DNA from: Neisseria zoodegmatis
GTDB lineage: Bacteria > Pseudomonadota > Gammaproteobacteria > Burkholderiales > Neisseriaceae
Length of the DNA stretch: 64,000 bases
NCBI RefSeq assembly: GCF_900187305.1
Contig: NZ_LT906434.1
Span: 372,001 to 436,000 of the forward strand
Reading direction: 5' to 3'
Shown: piece by piece, positions 53,459-63,222 of the stretch
Layout of the letters: every line of letters starts with the position of its first letter
Position numbering within the stretch: position 1 is the first letter of the stretch
Translations under genes and position numbers: made by a program
The notes under the pieces: model-generated
Told to the model about the DNA's origin: nothing
The model's input: only the letters and a program-made list of their open reading frames with translations
Databases searched by the model: none

Positions 53459-56400
53459 CTAGAAAATCTCCCGCCAACTTATGCGTCGTACACTGTTGCA
53501 AACCTTACCGTCAACTTCCAAAGTCTCTTGGTCGGTTTTTAGGATAAAGCGTTTGCCTTTTTTAGAGAAACAGTGGTTTTTAGGGGCACCGCCACCTCCT
53601 TCATTTAACGGCTTATCAGTGCCTGTTCCGCCACTGTCTCCATCGGCGGTAACAGAGTAATCGCCTGCGCGTGTACCATCAACATAATTGAAATTGATAA
53701 TACCCGAGTATCGCATACCGGCAGCTATGGCATTAGGATCATCGGCTTTCTGAATAAACTTGATATGCGCATCTGCTTTGGAAACTTTTCCTCCGGTTGC
53801 GGCGTTTAAAGCCAATACCCAGCTTGAGCTGTCGGTTTTGCTGTTGGTTACCGTCGGCAAACACAGGTCGCCGTCGGCTGATCTTGTGGTGGTTGTTTGC
53901 GAATGGTAAATGCGGGTGCTGATGAAAGCACTTCTAAGAACCATGGTCGGCTTAACTACAACACGCTCGCCATCTCCAGCGCCGAGATTAACTTTCCATC
54001 CTTTGTGTGTTTGGGGGTTGAACGGCTTGTTAGTTACTTCGCGAAGATTGCCATTTACGGTTAATTCTTGCTGCAACAATTGGTCGGACTTCACTTCTTG
54101 AGCCTGCTGGCTAACATCATCATAAATGCCGTATACGGCCTGTTGGGCTTTGCTGTCCCGGTCATCTTGGTAAAGCTCGCTACCCGTGCCGAAAATCACG
54201 ACATATTTATCTTTACCCATGCGGGAAACAGCAGGTGCCGAAGTAATGGGTTGGTCGGTAGAGCCTTGATAAATCCGGTTGGCTTTCCATTGGTTCGGAT
54301 TATCACGCAAGTCAAAACGGTACATATTGCCGCGATAATCTCCGGCATAGGCAATATCGATTACACCGTCAAAATCGGTATCCACCAGGGTTGGGCTGGA
54401 TAATCCCCCCATGGTATTTGGAATAACAATTTTTTCGATTACTTCACCTTTGGTGCCTTTAGCTTGTCCGCTGCGGGCATTTTGTCCGAGCATATTGTAA
54501 ATGTATAAGGCTGTTTCTTGGTTTTTGCCTTTCTGATCGGAATAGCCGTTTGCCAAAAAGCCTGCGTAAACCACATCTTCGTTAATATCCACTTTCTGAT
54601 TGGTGCGTTGCAACGCTACGCGCCCGATTTGCGGCGTGCCTACGGTATAGCCGAGTTGGTTATTGACACCTTTGGCTGTTTCAAATAAAGGTACGGTATT
54701 AATCCAATCGTTAGCGGGGCTATCAATGCCTGTAAGTCTGTTTGTTCCGCGGTCATAACCGCCGATATTGAGGGCGTATGCACCGCGGCCTCCCTGACCC
54801 ATGGCGCCAAATAAGAACGCATGGCTTTGGTTGTTTTCAGGTGCGGTGCGGCGTAAAACCAATCCACCATTGATTAAATAATGATGTGGTTGGATTTTTT
54901 TGCCGTAGTCTTTATGGGCAACATCTTTTAGCAACCGCCCCATGGTGTTGCCAGCTTCGCGATCTGCACCCGCGGGGATATAGCTGAGTTTCAAGCTATA
55001 CGGATGCTGCTGGTTATGCGCTTGAAACAAGTGCACCATGCCGTCATTCGCGGCGGTAACCAGATATTTTTGGCGGTTATCTACCAAGTCTCCAATCGTT
55101 AAAATCGGGGTATCTAAAATATCTCCCAAATTGCGTTGGTTGCCCGAATCGTTTGCGTTGGTATTGGCAGAGCTGGCCGCGTCTGTCGGGCGGATCCGAT
55201 AAGGCTGGCTGAAGTTTGAGGTTTTGGCATGAGCAGATAAGGCATTGTCGTCTTGGGCGCGGGTTATCCACGGAATCAATGCTTCACGCCATTCGTTTGC
55301 AGGTGCGGTTTCGGGAAGGTTAAACATTCCGTTGTTGCCGTTTTCGATATTGTCTGCCCAGTAAATTTCTCTACCGCCGGCTGTTCCGATAGGGCGGCCT
55401 AAGTTAATCAGCGTTTTGCGTTCGCTAAACAAAGGCTCTTTAGTTTGAGCAGTATTCAGTTTTCCTTCGGAGTTTACATCGAAGAATTTAATCCGGCTGC
55501 TCCATGAGGCGGTATTCACATCAACAATGGCGGCAAGGTTGGGTACGCCGCTACCAAATACGGTGGGCGCAACTGTGCCCGTTGCTTTGATGGGTATATT
55601 GGCATTGACAATATTAGAGAAAATCGTATCGAATGCGGTAACTAATGATTCTGCATTTTCAGCATCAAAGAAATAAGAAGGTTTGCTGGCTCCGTTTGAT
55701 AAGTATTTCTTACCTTCATTGGATAAGCTTCCGCCAAAACCTACGGTAAATGTTTCGGCGGTTTGTTTGGAATAATCCTCAGGGTCATCGGGATGTCCGT
55801 CCCAATGCCGTTCTTGGTATGTATTAGAAGGGTTTCTATCTCCGGCTTTTTTAAAGTCTTTGGTTGCCAGAGTTTCGCTGAACCAGCGTAAGCCCGTATC
55901 CCTATCCCAAAATTCGTCCCAAGATTCAGATATATGCGGTGTGTTTTGATAATATCTAAATGCAGGGAGCCCACCTTCTTTATATCCGAAATAATGATCA
56001 TTAATAAAATTAGGAGTATAAGGAGTATCAGGTCTATTGGTATGTAAGCGAATCGGGTTGCGTGGACTAGGTGAAAATACCCCTCCCTGTTTCCCATAAT
56101 TGTTCAGTAGATTTTTGGGGGTCGGAGATTTTCCGCGAATCGCAGGAGATGTTCTACTATTGAAAGAAACAGTAAATTGAGGATTCACTGTATAATAAGG
56201 TTCATAATAAGGCCTAACGTGACCGGGATAATTTTCATAATACAAAGATTTTAAATCAGGTAAATAGTCATAAGGCTGACGCATCTTATAGCTCTCATTG
56301 GCATCGCCATCCGACATCACAACAATATAGTTTTTCTGACAGCGATAGAGAGTGTTGTCCATAACCGTTTTGGCCGTGTTATAGTAGGCCAAGGTTGTCG

Positions 56401-56809
56401 GTGTCGGGCCGTCTGTTTTTAATCTCCCAACCTTATTTTTCATCTGAGCATAAGTAATATAACCGTTCGTATTCAAGTCGGTATCATTCAGCGTATGCAG
56501 ACCCCATTTGAACTTATCCTGATATTTGTCTAAAACCTGGTTCAAGGCTCTTTTGGTAATATCCATACGGGATCTGCCGGCAGCGGCTTTATTCTCACTT
56601 GCAACCTCCCATTCCATACTGCGCGAATCGTCAATCAAAAACATAACCTGAGATTTGACTTTTGATTCTGCAACCGAATTTTCGTTTTGCAGGTGGAGGG
56701 GGGTATCGGCAAATTCAGCATGGGCTTCGATGCTGAAAAGCATCAATGCCGAAGCAATGGTGCGGGCGATAGGACGGAGTTTGCTGTGATGAGTATTGTT
56801 TTTTTTCAT
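53459..56809 (-). CDS. pilC: Type IV pilus tip-associated adhesin PilC (PilY1 family)
   Basis: Large exported protein of type IV pili required for piliation, adhesion and competence. The 1116-residue product has a signal peptide ending at about ALMLFSIEAHA (residue 31). The N-terminal part holds a von Willebrand A-like region with the MIDAS sequence FLIDDSRSMEWEV (about 56), and KNYIVVMSDGDANESY. The C-terminal half is a beta-propeller with a calcium-binding loop DTDFDGVIDIAYAGD (about 800) as in PilY1. Unlike gonococcal and meningococcal pilC, no poly-G tract lies in the signal-sequence coding region; the longest run is six C's at codons near residue 37. It is longer than pathogen PilC. Confidence 0.92.
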   Translation of the reverse strand: MKKNNTHHSKLRPIARTIASALMLFSIEAHAEFADTPLHLQNENSVAESKVKSQVMFLIDDSRSMEWEVASENKAAAGRSRMDITKRALNQVLDKYQDKFKWGLHTLNDTDLNTNGYITYAQMKNKVGRLKTDGPTPTTLAYYNTAKTVMDNTLYRCQKNYIVVMSDGDANESYKMRQPYDYLPDLKSLYYENYPGHVRPYYEPYYTVNPQFTVSFNSRTSPAIRGKSPTPKNLLNNYGKQGGVFSPSPRNPIRLHTNRPDTPYTPNFINDHYFGYKEGGLPAFRYYQNTPHISESWDEFWDRDTGLRWFSETLATKDFKKAGDRNPSNTYQERHWDGHPDDPEDYSKQTAETFTVGFGGSLSNEGKKYLSNGASKPSYFFDAENAESLVTAFDTIFSNIVNANIPIKATGTVAPTVFGSGVPNLAAIVDVNTASWSSRIKFFDVNSEGKLNTAQTKEPLFSERKTLINLGRPIGTAGGREIYWADNIENGNNGMFNLPETAPANEWREALIPWITRAQDDNALSAHAKTSNFSQPYRIRPTDAASSANTNANDSGNQRNLGDILDTPILTIGDLVDNRQKYLVTAANDGMVHLFQAHNQQHPYSLKLSYIPAGADREAGNTMGRLLKDVAHKDYGKKIQPHHYLINGGLVLRRTAPENNQSHAFLFGAMGQGGRGAYALNIGGYDRGTNRLTGIDSPANDWINTVPLFETAKGVNNQLGYTVGTPQIGRVALQRTNQKVDINEDVVYAGFLANGYSDQKGKNQETALYIYNMLGQNARSGQAKGTKGEVIEKIVIPNTMGGLSSPTLVDTDFDGVIDIAYAGDYRGNMYRFDLRDNPNQWKANRIYQGSTDQPITSAPAVSRMGKDKYVVIFGTGSELYQDDRDSKAQQAVYGIYDDVSQQAQEVKSDQLLQQELTVNGNLREVTNKPFNPQTHKGWKVNLGAGDGERVVVKPTMVLRSAFISTRIYHSQTTTTRSADGDLCLPTVTNSKTDSSSWVLALNAATGGKVSKADAHIKFIQKADDPNAIAAGMRYSGIINFNYVDGTRAGDYSVTADGDSGGTGTDKPLNEGGGGAPKNHCFSKKGKRFILKTDQETLEVDGKVCNSVRRISWREIF

Positions 56810-57009
56810 AATGTGCCATCTTTCAACAGTTTTTATTGATCTGTTTGTTAGATATCTTTTTGTTGTTTTGATTTTGATATCATCATTTTAGCATCGAAAG
56901 CTTCATATAGGATATTTTTGATATTATTTCTTTGTTTATAGTGATGATTGATATGATGTAAATGAAACATTTCCCAAAGTTACCGCTCGCGAGGGATTTG
57001 TTTTTCGTC
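56810..57009. other. pilC-carA intergenic region, pilC side
   Basis: 200 bp of AT-rich sequence holding the pilC promoter, with several T-rich blocks. No gene is supported here. No unambiguous pilC -35/-10 pair could be assigned. Confidence 0.45.
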
Positions 57010-57038
57010 TTGAAAAAATAAGGGGGTTCGCTTAGAAT
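57010..57038 (+). promoter_or_regulatory. Candidate carA promoter
   Basis: -35 TTGAAA (57010-57015), 17-bp spacer, -10 TAGAAT (57033-57038), 170 bp upstream of carA. The transcript would begin near 57045 and enter the hairpin leader. Confidence 0.6.
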
Positions 57039-57082
57039 GTATTGCTTCTGAGGCAACTTCGAGTATGCCTTAAAAAGCACGT

Positions 57083-57119
57083 AACACGGATGAGGCATCT
57101 GTGCGGCGTGTTTTTTTTT
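57083..57119 (+). promoter_or_regulatory. Terminator-like leader structure of carA (possible attenuator)
   Basis: An 8-bp stem CACGGATG-agg-CATCTGTG (57085-57103, one G-U pair), or AACACG/CGTGTT (57083-57112), runs into T9 (57111-57119). ATGCCT (57065-57070) can pair with AGGCAT (57093-57098) and would compete. No plus-strand gene lies before it, so it would act on carA. Confidence 0.5.
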
Positions 57120-57137
57120 ACCTAATATTGAGTGCAG

Positions 57138-57177
57138 AGGCCGTCTGAAATGATGGCTGTTTACGTTCAGACGGCCT
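57138..57177. repeat. Inverted DUS pair in the carA leader
   Basis: AGGCCGTCTGAA and TTCAGACGGCCT, 31 bp before the carA ATG. It adds a second potential hairpin to the leader. Confidence 0.6.
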
Positions 57178-57207
57178 TTGGAAAACCAGCAGATACGATA
57201 GGAAATC

Positions 57208-58344
57208 ATGATGACAACACCCGCAATCTTAGTGCTTGCCGACGGCAGTGTATTCCACGGAACGTCGGTGGGGTTTAACGGTACGACTTCCGGCGAAGTG
57301 GTGTTCAATACTTCCATGACCGGTTATCAGGAAATCCTTACCGACCCTTCTTACCGCAAACAAATCGTTACCCTGACTTATCCGCACATCGGCAATACCG
57401 GCACCAACGGCGAAGATACCGAAAGCACCGCCGTTCATGCCGCCGGTTTGATTATCCGCGACCTGCCGCTTCTGCACAGCAATTTCCGCAGCAGCGAGAG
57501 TTTGCAGGAATATTTGGTTCGTAACCAAACCGTTGCGATTGCCGACATCGATACCCGACGCCTCACCCGCATCTTGCGCGACAAAGGTGCGCAGGCCGGT
57601 GCGATTTTGACCGGTGCGGACGCTACCGAGGAAAAAGCGCGTGAATTGATTGCGGCATTCGGCAGCATGGTCGGCAAAGATTTGGCGAAAGAAGTCACTT
57701 GCGGCGAATCTTATGAATGGACGGAAGGCGAATGGAAGCTGGGCAAAGGTTTTGTAACGCCGTCTGAACAGCTGTTCCATGTGGTTGCTTACGATTTCGG
57801 CGTGAAAACCAATATTTTGCGTATGTTGGCCGAGCGCGGCTGCCGTTTGACCGTCGTGCCTGCGCAAACGCTGGCGAAAGATGTATTGGCGATGAACCCT
57901 GACGGTGTGTTTCTTTCCAACGGCCCCGGCGACCCTGAGCCGTGCGATTATGCGATTGCGGCGGTAAAAGAACTGTTGGAAAGCAAAAAACCGCTGTTCG
58001 GCATTTGCTTGGGACATCAATTGTTGGGCTTGGCTGTCGGCGGCAAGACACGCAAAATGACGTTCGGTCATCACGGCGGCAATCATCCTGTGCAAGACTT
58101 GGAAAGCGGTAAGGTGATGATTACCAGCCAAAACCACGGTTTTGAGGTGGATGCGGAAACTTTGCCGGCCAATGTGAAAGTGACCCACCGCTCGCTGTTT
58201 GACGGTTCGTTGCAAGGCATTGAGTTGACCGACCGTGCGGTGTTCAGCTTCCAAGGCCACCCTGAAGCCAGCCCCGGCCCGCATGATGTGGCTTATCTTT
58301 TTGATAAATTTATCGACAATATGAAGGCGGAGAAAGCTGCGTAA
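57208..58344 (+). CDS. carA: Carbamoyl-phosphate synthase small (glutaminase) subunit
   Basis: Glutamine amidotransferase subunit feeding ammonia to CarB (carB is at 4.7 kb). Its 378 residues contain [18 protein letters not shown] (8-25), the [17 protein letters not shown] segment (about 35-51), and the class I glutaminase triad: C in [15 protein letters not shown] (about 264-278), and H with E in [13 protein letters not shown] (about 350). Two ATGs in tandem start the gene; both are acceptable, with aggaaatc just upstream. The length matches the E. coli protein (382). Preceded by promoter and attenuator-like leader. Confidence 0.97.
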   Translation: MMTTPAILVLADGSVFHGTSVGFNGTTSGEVVFNTSMTGYQEILTDPSYRKQIVTLTYPHIGNTGTNGEDTESTAVHAAGLIIRDLPLLHSNFRSSESLQEYLVRNQTVAIADIDTRRLTRILRDKGAQAGAILTGADATEEKARELIAAFGSMVGKDLAKEVTCGESYEWTEGEWKLGKGFVTPSEQLFHVVAYDFGVKTNILRMLAERGCRLTVVPAQTLAKDVLAMNPDGVFLSNGPGDPEPCDYAIAAVKELLESKKPLFGICLGHQLLGLAVGGKTRKMTFGHHGGNHPVQDLESGKVMITSQNHGFEVDAETLPANVKVTHRSLFDGSLQGIELTDRAVFSFQGHPEASPGPHDVAYLFDKFIDNMKAEKAA

Positions 58345-58477
58345 GTTTTTGGCAAAGCTCGCTTTCAGACGGCCTAATGGTTTGGTTGAACAGCCGAATG
58401 CTTGAATAGAGCGTTCGGCTGTTTTTCGATGGCGGTGGATATTTGATGGGCAGGAAAGATGATGGTGCGTGTGTTTG

Positions 58478-58503
58478 AGGCCGTCTGAACATTCAGACGG
58501 CCT
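58478..58503 (+). terminator. DUS hairpin after carA
   Basis: AGGCCGTCTGAA and TTCAGACGGCCT separated by only 2 nt (ca), 134 bp past the carA stop. Confidence 0.45.
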
Positions 58504-58527
58504 GTTGTGTGTGTGAACCAGACGGAT

Positions 58528-58700
58528 TGAGACCTTTGCAAAACCCCATCTGCGGCGCATTTCTGCGTTGTGCGTTTATGCCCTAAGGGTACTGCTCGCT
58601 CGTTTGCTTATCTATCTGATATGTCTGCACTCGCTGCGCTGCTACGCCTTGAACTGCATCCACATCTGAGGGTTTTGCAAATGCCTCGGATTAGGTCTCA
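58528..58700. mobile_element. Miniature inverted-repeat element, long copy
   Basis: 173 bp flanked by tgagacctttgcaaaaccc and an imperfect complement whose right end carries a 12-bp insert (tttgcaaatgcctcggatta-ggtctca). It shares the core gcggcgcatttctgcgttgtgcg and tgaactgcatcc with the 96-bp copy at 37.8 kb. About 79 bp more sequence lies in the middle. No transposase. Confidence 0.65.
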
Positions 58701-58756
58701 AGCTGGGCTTGGGTATTCGGGCGGCGGACATATGGCCGGACAAAAGCAGTGATGAA

Positions 58757-58791
58757 AAATCCCCTTCGGCATCGGAAGCCGAAGGGGATTT
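58757..58791 (-). terminator. Intrinsic terminator of dnaJ
   Basis: AAATCCCCTTCGGC and GCCGAAGGGGATTT, a 14-bp perfect stem with 7-nt loop. It is followed on the minus strand by a T-rich stretch. Confidence 0.82.
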
Positions 58792-58841
58792 CGTTTCAGG
58801 CTTGTTCAGCGGTTGAGGCCGTCTGAAAAAGCGTTGGCTTA

Positions 58842-59972
58842 TCAATCGAAAATATCGCGCACTTTGTCGAAGAATGATTTTTGACGCGGTGTTTGCGAGC
58901 GCTCCATGCCGGTGGAGATTTTTTCAAACTCTTCCAACAGCTCTTTTTGGCGGTCGGTGAGGTTGACGGGGGTTTCCACAACCACGTGGCAATACAGGTC
59001 GCCTACGGCGCTGGAGCGCAGTGATTTGATGCCTTTGCCTTTGACGCGCATACGGCGGCCGGTTTGGGTTTCTTTCGGAATGCTCAGTTTGACTTTGCCG
59101 TCGAGCGTGGGCACTTCCACTTCGCCGCCGAGTGCGGCAATGGCAAAGCTGATGGGCATTTCGCAGTGCAGATCCAAGCCGTTGCGCTCGAAGGTTTTGT
59201 GTTCTTTCACATGAACGACAACGTATAAATCGCCGCTGGGTGCGCCGTGCATACCCGGTTCGCCTTCTCCGCTGAGACGGATGCGTTGGCCGTCGTCGAT
59301 GCCGGCAGGGATGTTGACTTCAACCGTTTTGGTGGTTTTTACGCGGCCTTCGCCACGGCATTTGACGCAGGGGTCTTTGATTTCTTTGCCTGTGCCGTGA
59401 CAGGTGGGGCAGGTTTGCTGCATCTGGAAAATGGCTTGGCGCACATGGATGGTGCCTGTGCCGTGACAGGTGGAGCAGGTGGTTGCCGAGGTGCCGGGTT
59501 TGGCGCCGCTGCCGTGGCAGACATCACACTCTTCGTAAGTGGGAATGGTGATGCGTTTTTTGATGCCTTTTGCGGCTTCTTCGAGTGTGATTTCTACGGC
59601 GTATTGGAGATCCGCGCCCTGATAGTTGGGCTGACGGCCTCCTGCCGTACCGCCGAACATTTGGCTGAAAATGTCGCCGAAGTCGAAGCCTTGCGCGCCG
59701 CCGAATCCGCCAAAACCGCCACCGAAGCCGCCGCCGCCCATATTGGGATCGACGCCGGCATGGCCGTATTGGTCGTATGCGCTGCGTTTTTGTTTGTCGG
59801 ACAAAATATCGTAGGCTTTTTGGATTTCTTTAAATTTTTCCTCCGCTTCGGCGTTGCCGGGGTTGCGGTCGGGGTGGTATTTCATGGCGAGTTTGCGGTA
59901 GGCTTTTTTGATTTCGTCATCGCTTGCACTACGGGCTACGCCGAGGGTTTCGTAGAAGTCTTTGCTGCTCAT
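58842..59972 (-). CDS. dnaJ: Chaperone protein DnaJ
   Basis: Hsp40 co-chaperone stimulating DnaK ATPase. The 376-residue product has the J domain with H-P-D in [16 protein letters not shown] (about 33-35), a Gly/Phe-rich linker (about 72-110, [15 protein letters not shown]), and four CxxCxGxG zinc repeats: [24 protein letters not shown] and CVKCRGEG, (about 149-215). The C-terminal substrate domains follow. Length and domains match E. coli DnaJ (376 residues). dnaK is not adjacent; upstream DNA (59973-60178) shows a DUS hairpin but no gene. Confidence 0.98.
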   Translation of the reverse strand: MSSKDFYETLGVARSASDDEIKKAYRKLAMKYHPDRNPGNAEAEEKFKEIQKAYDILSDKQKRSAYDQYGHAGVDPNMGGGGFGGGFGGFGGAQGFDFGDIFSQMFGGTAGGRQPNYQGADLQYAVEITLEEAAKGIKKRITIPTYEECDVCHGSGAKPGTSATTCSTCHGTGTIHVRQAIFQMQQTCPTCHGTGKEIKDPCVKCRGEGRVKTTKTVEVNIPAGIDDGQRIRLSGEGEPGMHGAPSGDLYVVVHVKEHKTFERNGLDLHCEMPISFAIAALGGEVEVPTLDGKVKLSIPKETQTGRRMRVKGKGIKSLRSSAVGDLYCHVVVETPVNLTDRQKELLEEFEKISTGMERSQTPRQKSFFDKVRDIFD

Positions 59973-60134
59973 AATCTTTGTTGGTAAGGGTATGTGAAAA
60001 TTGGCGTATAGATAGGGGCGGCTTGCGAAAACTCAAGAGTGGCAACGGGTTAAAAGTGTATCTTTAAGCAAGTGGGCCGCATGATGAGTTTTTTATGCGG
60101 GCTTGCCCGACTATCTTGGATTTCAATGGGATGG

Positions 60135-60166
60135 AGGCCGTCTGAAAAAACTTATTCAGACGGCCT
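60135..60166 (-). terminator. DUS-hairpin terminator after oppF
   Basis: AGGCCGTCTGAA and TTCAGACGGCCT, 13 bp past the oppF stop on the minus strand, with a short T-run (tttttt) on that strand. Confidence 0.65.
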
Positions 60167-60178
60167 TTATAGCGGTTT

Positions 60179-61165
60179 TTAACAGGTTGTGGTTTTCAAA
60201 CAGGCTACGGTATGGGTGGATGTGCCTTGCAGCACGGGTTTGGTTTCGGCGCAGCCGTTGTCGGCCTGCGGGCAGCGTGTGCGGAATACACAGCCGCTGG
60301 GCGGGTTGATGGGGCTGGGCAGGTCGCCGGGGAGCAGTTGGATGGTTTTGTTGCGTTCGGCTTCGGGGTCGGGCTGTGGCACGGCGGACATCAGGGCTTG
60401 TGTGTAGGGGTGGGCGGGGGTGCCGTACACTTCGTGATCGGTGCCGAGTTCGATGGCATTGCCCAGATACATCACCAGCACGCGGTCGGAAATGTGTTTG
60501 ACTACCGATAAATCGTGGGCGATGAAAATCAGGGTCAGCCCCATTTCTTTTTGCACTTCTTTCAACAGGTTGACGACTTGTGCCTGAATAGAAACGTCGA
60601 GTGCGGAAACGGGTTCGTCGCAAATAATCAGCTTGGGTTTCAGAATCAGGGCGCGGGCGATGCCGATGCGCTGGCATTGGCCGCCTGAAAATTCGTGCGG
60701 GTAGCGGTTGATGAGGTTGGGCAGCAGGCCGACTTTGGCCATCATGTCTTTGACCTGTTGTTCGATGTCGGCTTTTTTGAGCTTGGGGTAAAAGGTTTTC
60801 AGCGGTTCGGCGATGATGTCGCCGACGGTCATGCGCGGGTTGAGCGAGGCCAGCGGGTCTTGGAAAATCATTTGGATTTCACGGCGTTTCAGGCGCATGG
60901 CGGCGGGGGAAAGTGCGGTTAAGTCTTCGCCCTGCCAGATGATGTTGCCGCTTTTGGCTTTGACGAGGCCGATGATGGCGCGGGCAAGGGTGGATTTGCC
61001 GCAGCCGGATTCGCCGACGACACCGAGTGTTTCGCCGGCTTGAAGGTCGAAGGATACGCCGTTGACGGCTTTTAAGGTGGTGGGTTTTTGCCAAAACCAA
61101 GCGTTGTCGGCTTTAACGTCGAAGGTAACGTGTAAATCGCGTACGGATAATAGGGTTTCGCTCAT
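60179..61165 (-). CDS. oppF: Oligopeptide/dipeptide ABC transporter ATP-binding protein OppF/DppF
   Basis: Second ATPase of a peptide ABC importer. The 328 residues have Walker [10 protein letters not shown] (51-59), Q-loop QDPLASLNP, the signature [14 protein letters not shown], Walker [13 protein letters not shown] and the H-loop IAHDLS. The C-terminal peptide-transporter extension has cysteines ([19 protein letters not shown]) that may bind an Fe-S or metal centre, a common feature of this subfamily. Its start overlaps the end of oppD by 4 bp. Last gene of the operon; OppA is not in the window. Confidence 0.92.
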   Translation of the reverse strand: MSETLLSVRDLHVTFDVKADNAWFWQKPTTLKAVNGVSFDLQAGETLGVVGESGCGKSTLARAIIGLVKAKSGNIIWQGEDLTALSPAAMRLKRREIQMIFQDPLASLNPRMTVGDIIAEPLKTFYPKLKKADIEQQVKDMMAKVGLLPNLINRYPHEFSGGQCQRIGIARALILKPKLIICDEPVSALDVSIQAQVVNLLKEVQKEMGLTLIFIAHDLSVVKHISDRVLVMYLGNAIELGTDHEVYGTPAHPYTQALMSAVPQPDPEAERNKTIQLLPGDLPSPINPPSGCVFRTRCPQADNGCAETKPVLQGTSTHTVACLKTTTC

Positions 61166-62148
61166 GCCTGTGCTCCCTGTAAATATTCAGACGGCCTGTG
61201 GCAGGCGCGTTTGCGGTGATCGTGCAGGATTTCTAATGCCGGTGCTTCGCGGCGGCAGATGTCTTCGACGTGCAGGCAGCGGTTTTGGAAGGGGCAGCCG
61301 GGCGGCAGGCTGGTGAGGTTGGGCGGGTTGCCGGGAATGGTGGACAGGATGTCGGCGGTTTCGTCCATGCGCGGCACGGCACCGAGCAGGCCGATGGTGT
61401 AGGGGTGACTGGGGCGGTAGAAGATGTCGTCCACTTTGCCGTATTCCATGGTGCGGCCGGCATACATCACCAACACTTGGTCGCAAATGCCGGCGACCAC
61501 GCCTAAATCGTGGGTAATCATGATGATGGTGGTGCCGAAATCGCGTTTCAAATCATTGAGCAACGCCATGATTTGCGCCTGCACGGTAACGTCGAGCGCG
61601 GTGGTGGGTTCGTCGGCAATCAACAGTTTGGGGCGGCACAACAAGGCCATGGCAATCATCACGCGCTGGCGCATGCCGCCTGAAAATTCGTGCGGATACA
61701 TGCCGATGCGTTTTTTGGCTTCGGGGATTTTCACGGCTTCGAGCATACGCACGGATTCGGCCCATGCTTCGCTTTTGCCCATGCCTTTGTGCAGGCGCAG
61801 CACTTCGCTAAGCTGGTCGCCCACGCGCATATAGGGGTTGAGCGAGGTCATCGGGTCTTGGAAAATCATGGCGATTTGCTCGGCGCGGATTTTATTCAGC
61901 TCTTTAACGGGCAGGCCAAGGATTTCGCGGCCGTTAAACAAGGCCGAACCTGAGGTTTGGCCGTTTTTGGCCAGCAAGCCCATGATGGCGAAGGCGGTTT
62001 GCGATTTGCCGGAGCCGGATTCTCCGACGATGCCCAGCGTTTCACCTTCGTGCAGATCGAAATTGAGTTTGTTGACCGCGGTAACGAGGCCGTCTTCGGT
62101 TTTGAAGCGGACTTCGAGGTCTTTTACTTGCAGTAAGGGTGTGCTCAT
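61162..62148 (-). CDS. oppD: Oligopeptide/dipeptide ABC transporter ATP-binding protein OppD/DppD
   Basis: First ATPase of the peptide importer. I use the ATG at 62148 (328 residues, [13 protein letters not shown]), preceded by an AAGGA-like site; the longer frame would start within a DUS. Walker [10 protein letters not shown] (34-42), [25 protein letters not shown] and [12 protein letters not shown] are present. Its C-terminal extension has [19 protein letters not shown], with the same cysteine pattern as its partner. It is separated from oppC by 67 bp including an inverted DUS pair. Confidence 0.93.
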   Translation of the reverse strand: MSTPLLQVKDLEVRFKTEDGLVTAVNKLNFDLHEGETLGIVGESGSGKSQTAFAIMGLLAKNGQTSGSALFNGREILGLPVKELNKIRAEQIAMIFQDPMTSLNPYMRVGDQLSEVLRLHKGMGKSEAWAESVRMLEAVKIPEAKKRIGMYPHEFSGGMRQRVMIAMALLCRPKLLIADEPTTALDVTVQAQIMALLNDLKRDFGTTIIMITHDLGVVAGICDQVLVMYAGRTMEYGKVDDIFYRPSHPYTIGLLGAVPRMDETADILSTIPGNPPNLTSLPPGCPFQNRCLHVEDICRREAPALEILHDHRKRACHRPSEYLQGAQA

Positions 62149-62158
62149 TGTTTTTTCC

Positions 62159-62197
62159 TTTTCAGACGGCCTCAAGCATCAAGAGGCCGTCTGAAAA
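62159..62197 (-). repeat. Inverted DUS pair within the opp operon
   Basis: GAGGCCGTCTGAAAA and TTTTCAGACGGCCTC between oppC and oppD. As a hairpin with T's it could reduce expression of oppD and oppF relative to oppB and oppC. Confidence 0.6.
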
Positions 62198-62215
62198 TAT
62201 TAATTTTTCTTGGGT

Positions 62216-63133
62216 TTATCTGTCTTTCGGGTCTAACGCGTCGCGCAGGCCGTCGCCGATGAAGTTAAAGCAGAACAGCGTAACCACCAAAAACACGGCG
62301 GGCACGAGCAGCTGCCACGGCGCAATCTGCATGGTGTTCGCACCGTCTTGCAGCATCGCGCCCCAGCTTGTCATCGGCTCTTGCACGCCCAAGCCCAAGA
62401 AACTTAAAAACGATTCAAACAGAATCATGCCCGGCACCAGCAGCGAGGCGTAAACCACCACCACGCCCAGCACGTTGGGCACGATGTGGCGGAACACGAT
62501 GTGGCGGTTGGATACGCCGCATACATGGGCGGCTTCGATAAATTCTTTACGTTTCAGGCTCAAGGTTTGGCCGCGCACGATCCGCGCCACGTCGAGCCAC
62601 GACACCATGCCGATGGCCACGAAGATGAATGCCAGATTGCGGCCGAAAAACGTAACCAGCAGAATCACGAAAAACATAAACGGAAACGCGTTCAGAATTT
62701 CTAAAAAGCGCATCATCAGCATATCGGTTTTGCCGCCGAAAAAGCCCGACACCGCGCCGTACACCACGCCGATAACCACCGCCACCAGCGCACCGGCCAC
62801 GCCCACCATCAACGAAATGCGTCCGCCCACGGCCACGCGGGTAAACAGGTCGCGGCCGAGCGAATCGGTGCCGAAATAGTGTTTGTTGGCCCATTCGGGC
62901 GGCATCTGCATCGCGCCCCAATCGGTGTGGGCATAGTCGTAAGGCGCAACAAGCGGCGCAATCAATACGAACAGGCAGATCAGCAGCAACACCAGCTCGC
63001 TTGCCAGCGCGGCGCGGTTATGGCGGAAACGCCGCCATGCGTCCTGCCACAGGCTGCGGCCTTTTACATCGGGCAGGTTTTGGTCTTCCAAGGCGGCGGC
63101 TAATGCGGCTGCCTGTTTTTTACTTACCATCAT
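62216..63133 (-). CDS. oppC: Oligopeptide/dipeptide ABC transporter permease OppC/DppC
   Basis: Inner-membrane permease, 305 residues. A cytoplasmic N-terminus with LWQDAWRRFRHNRAALASEL (about 26-45) is followed by helices (about 42-63, 105-130, 143-165, 178-194, 228-250, 275-295). The permease EAA motif is in EFIEAAHVCGVSNRHIVFRHIVPN (about 198-221). Typical OppC signs are FGTDSLGRDLFTRV in the first loop and the C-terminal LGDGLRDALDPKDR-like end (FIGDGLRDALDPKDR). Confidence 0.93.
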   Translation of the reverse strand: MMVSKKQAAALAAALEDQNLPDVKGRSLWQDAWRRFRHNRAALASELVLLLICLFVLIAPLVAPYDYAHTDWGAMQMPPEWANKHYFGTDSLGRDLFTRVAVGGRISLMVGVAGALVAVVIGVVYGAVSGFFGGKTDMLMMRFLEILNAFPFMFFVILLVTFFGRNLAFIFVAIGMVSWLDVARIVRGQTLSLKRKEFIEAAHVCGVSNRHIVFRHIVPNVLGVVVVYASLLVPGMILFESFLSFLGLGVQEPMTSWGAMLQDGANTMQIAPWQLLVPAVFLVVTLFCFNFIGDGLRDALDPKDR

Positions 63134-63177
63134 GGTTGTGTGCCTTATGGTTTTTTTATTGGATAGATCAACACATC

Positions 63178-63216
63178 AGGCCGTCTGAAAAGCAAGATAC
63201 GGTTTTCAGACGGCCT
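63178..63216 (-). repeat. Inverted DUS pair between oppB and oppC
   Basis: AGGCCGTCTGAAAA and TTTTCAGACGGCCT, 7 bp after the oppB stop. Like the pair between oppC and oppD, it lies inside what should be one transcription unit. Confidence 0.6.
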
Positions 63217-63222
63217 CTCAAA

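Larger units (their letters stand above)
58345..58756. other. Intergenic region between carA and dnaJ
   Basis: About 410 bp with no supportable gene. It contains an extended DUS-associated repeat (ggcaaagctcgctttcagacggcct, from 58351), an inverted DUS pair (58478-58503) and a MITE-like element (58528-58700). Confidence 0.55.

Noticed and set aside
56883..57317. 144-codon minus-strand frame between pilC and carA
   Set aside because: It overlaps the carA start, runs through an inverted DUS pair and the leader hairpin, and has no protein-like pattern.
57229..58560. 443-codon minus-strand frame over carA
   Set aside because: Antisense shadow of carA with abnormal residue use; it crosses two DUS and has no ribosome binding site.
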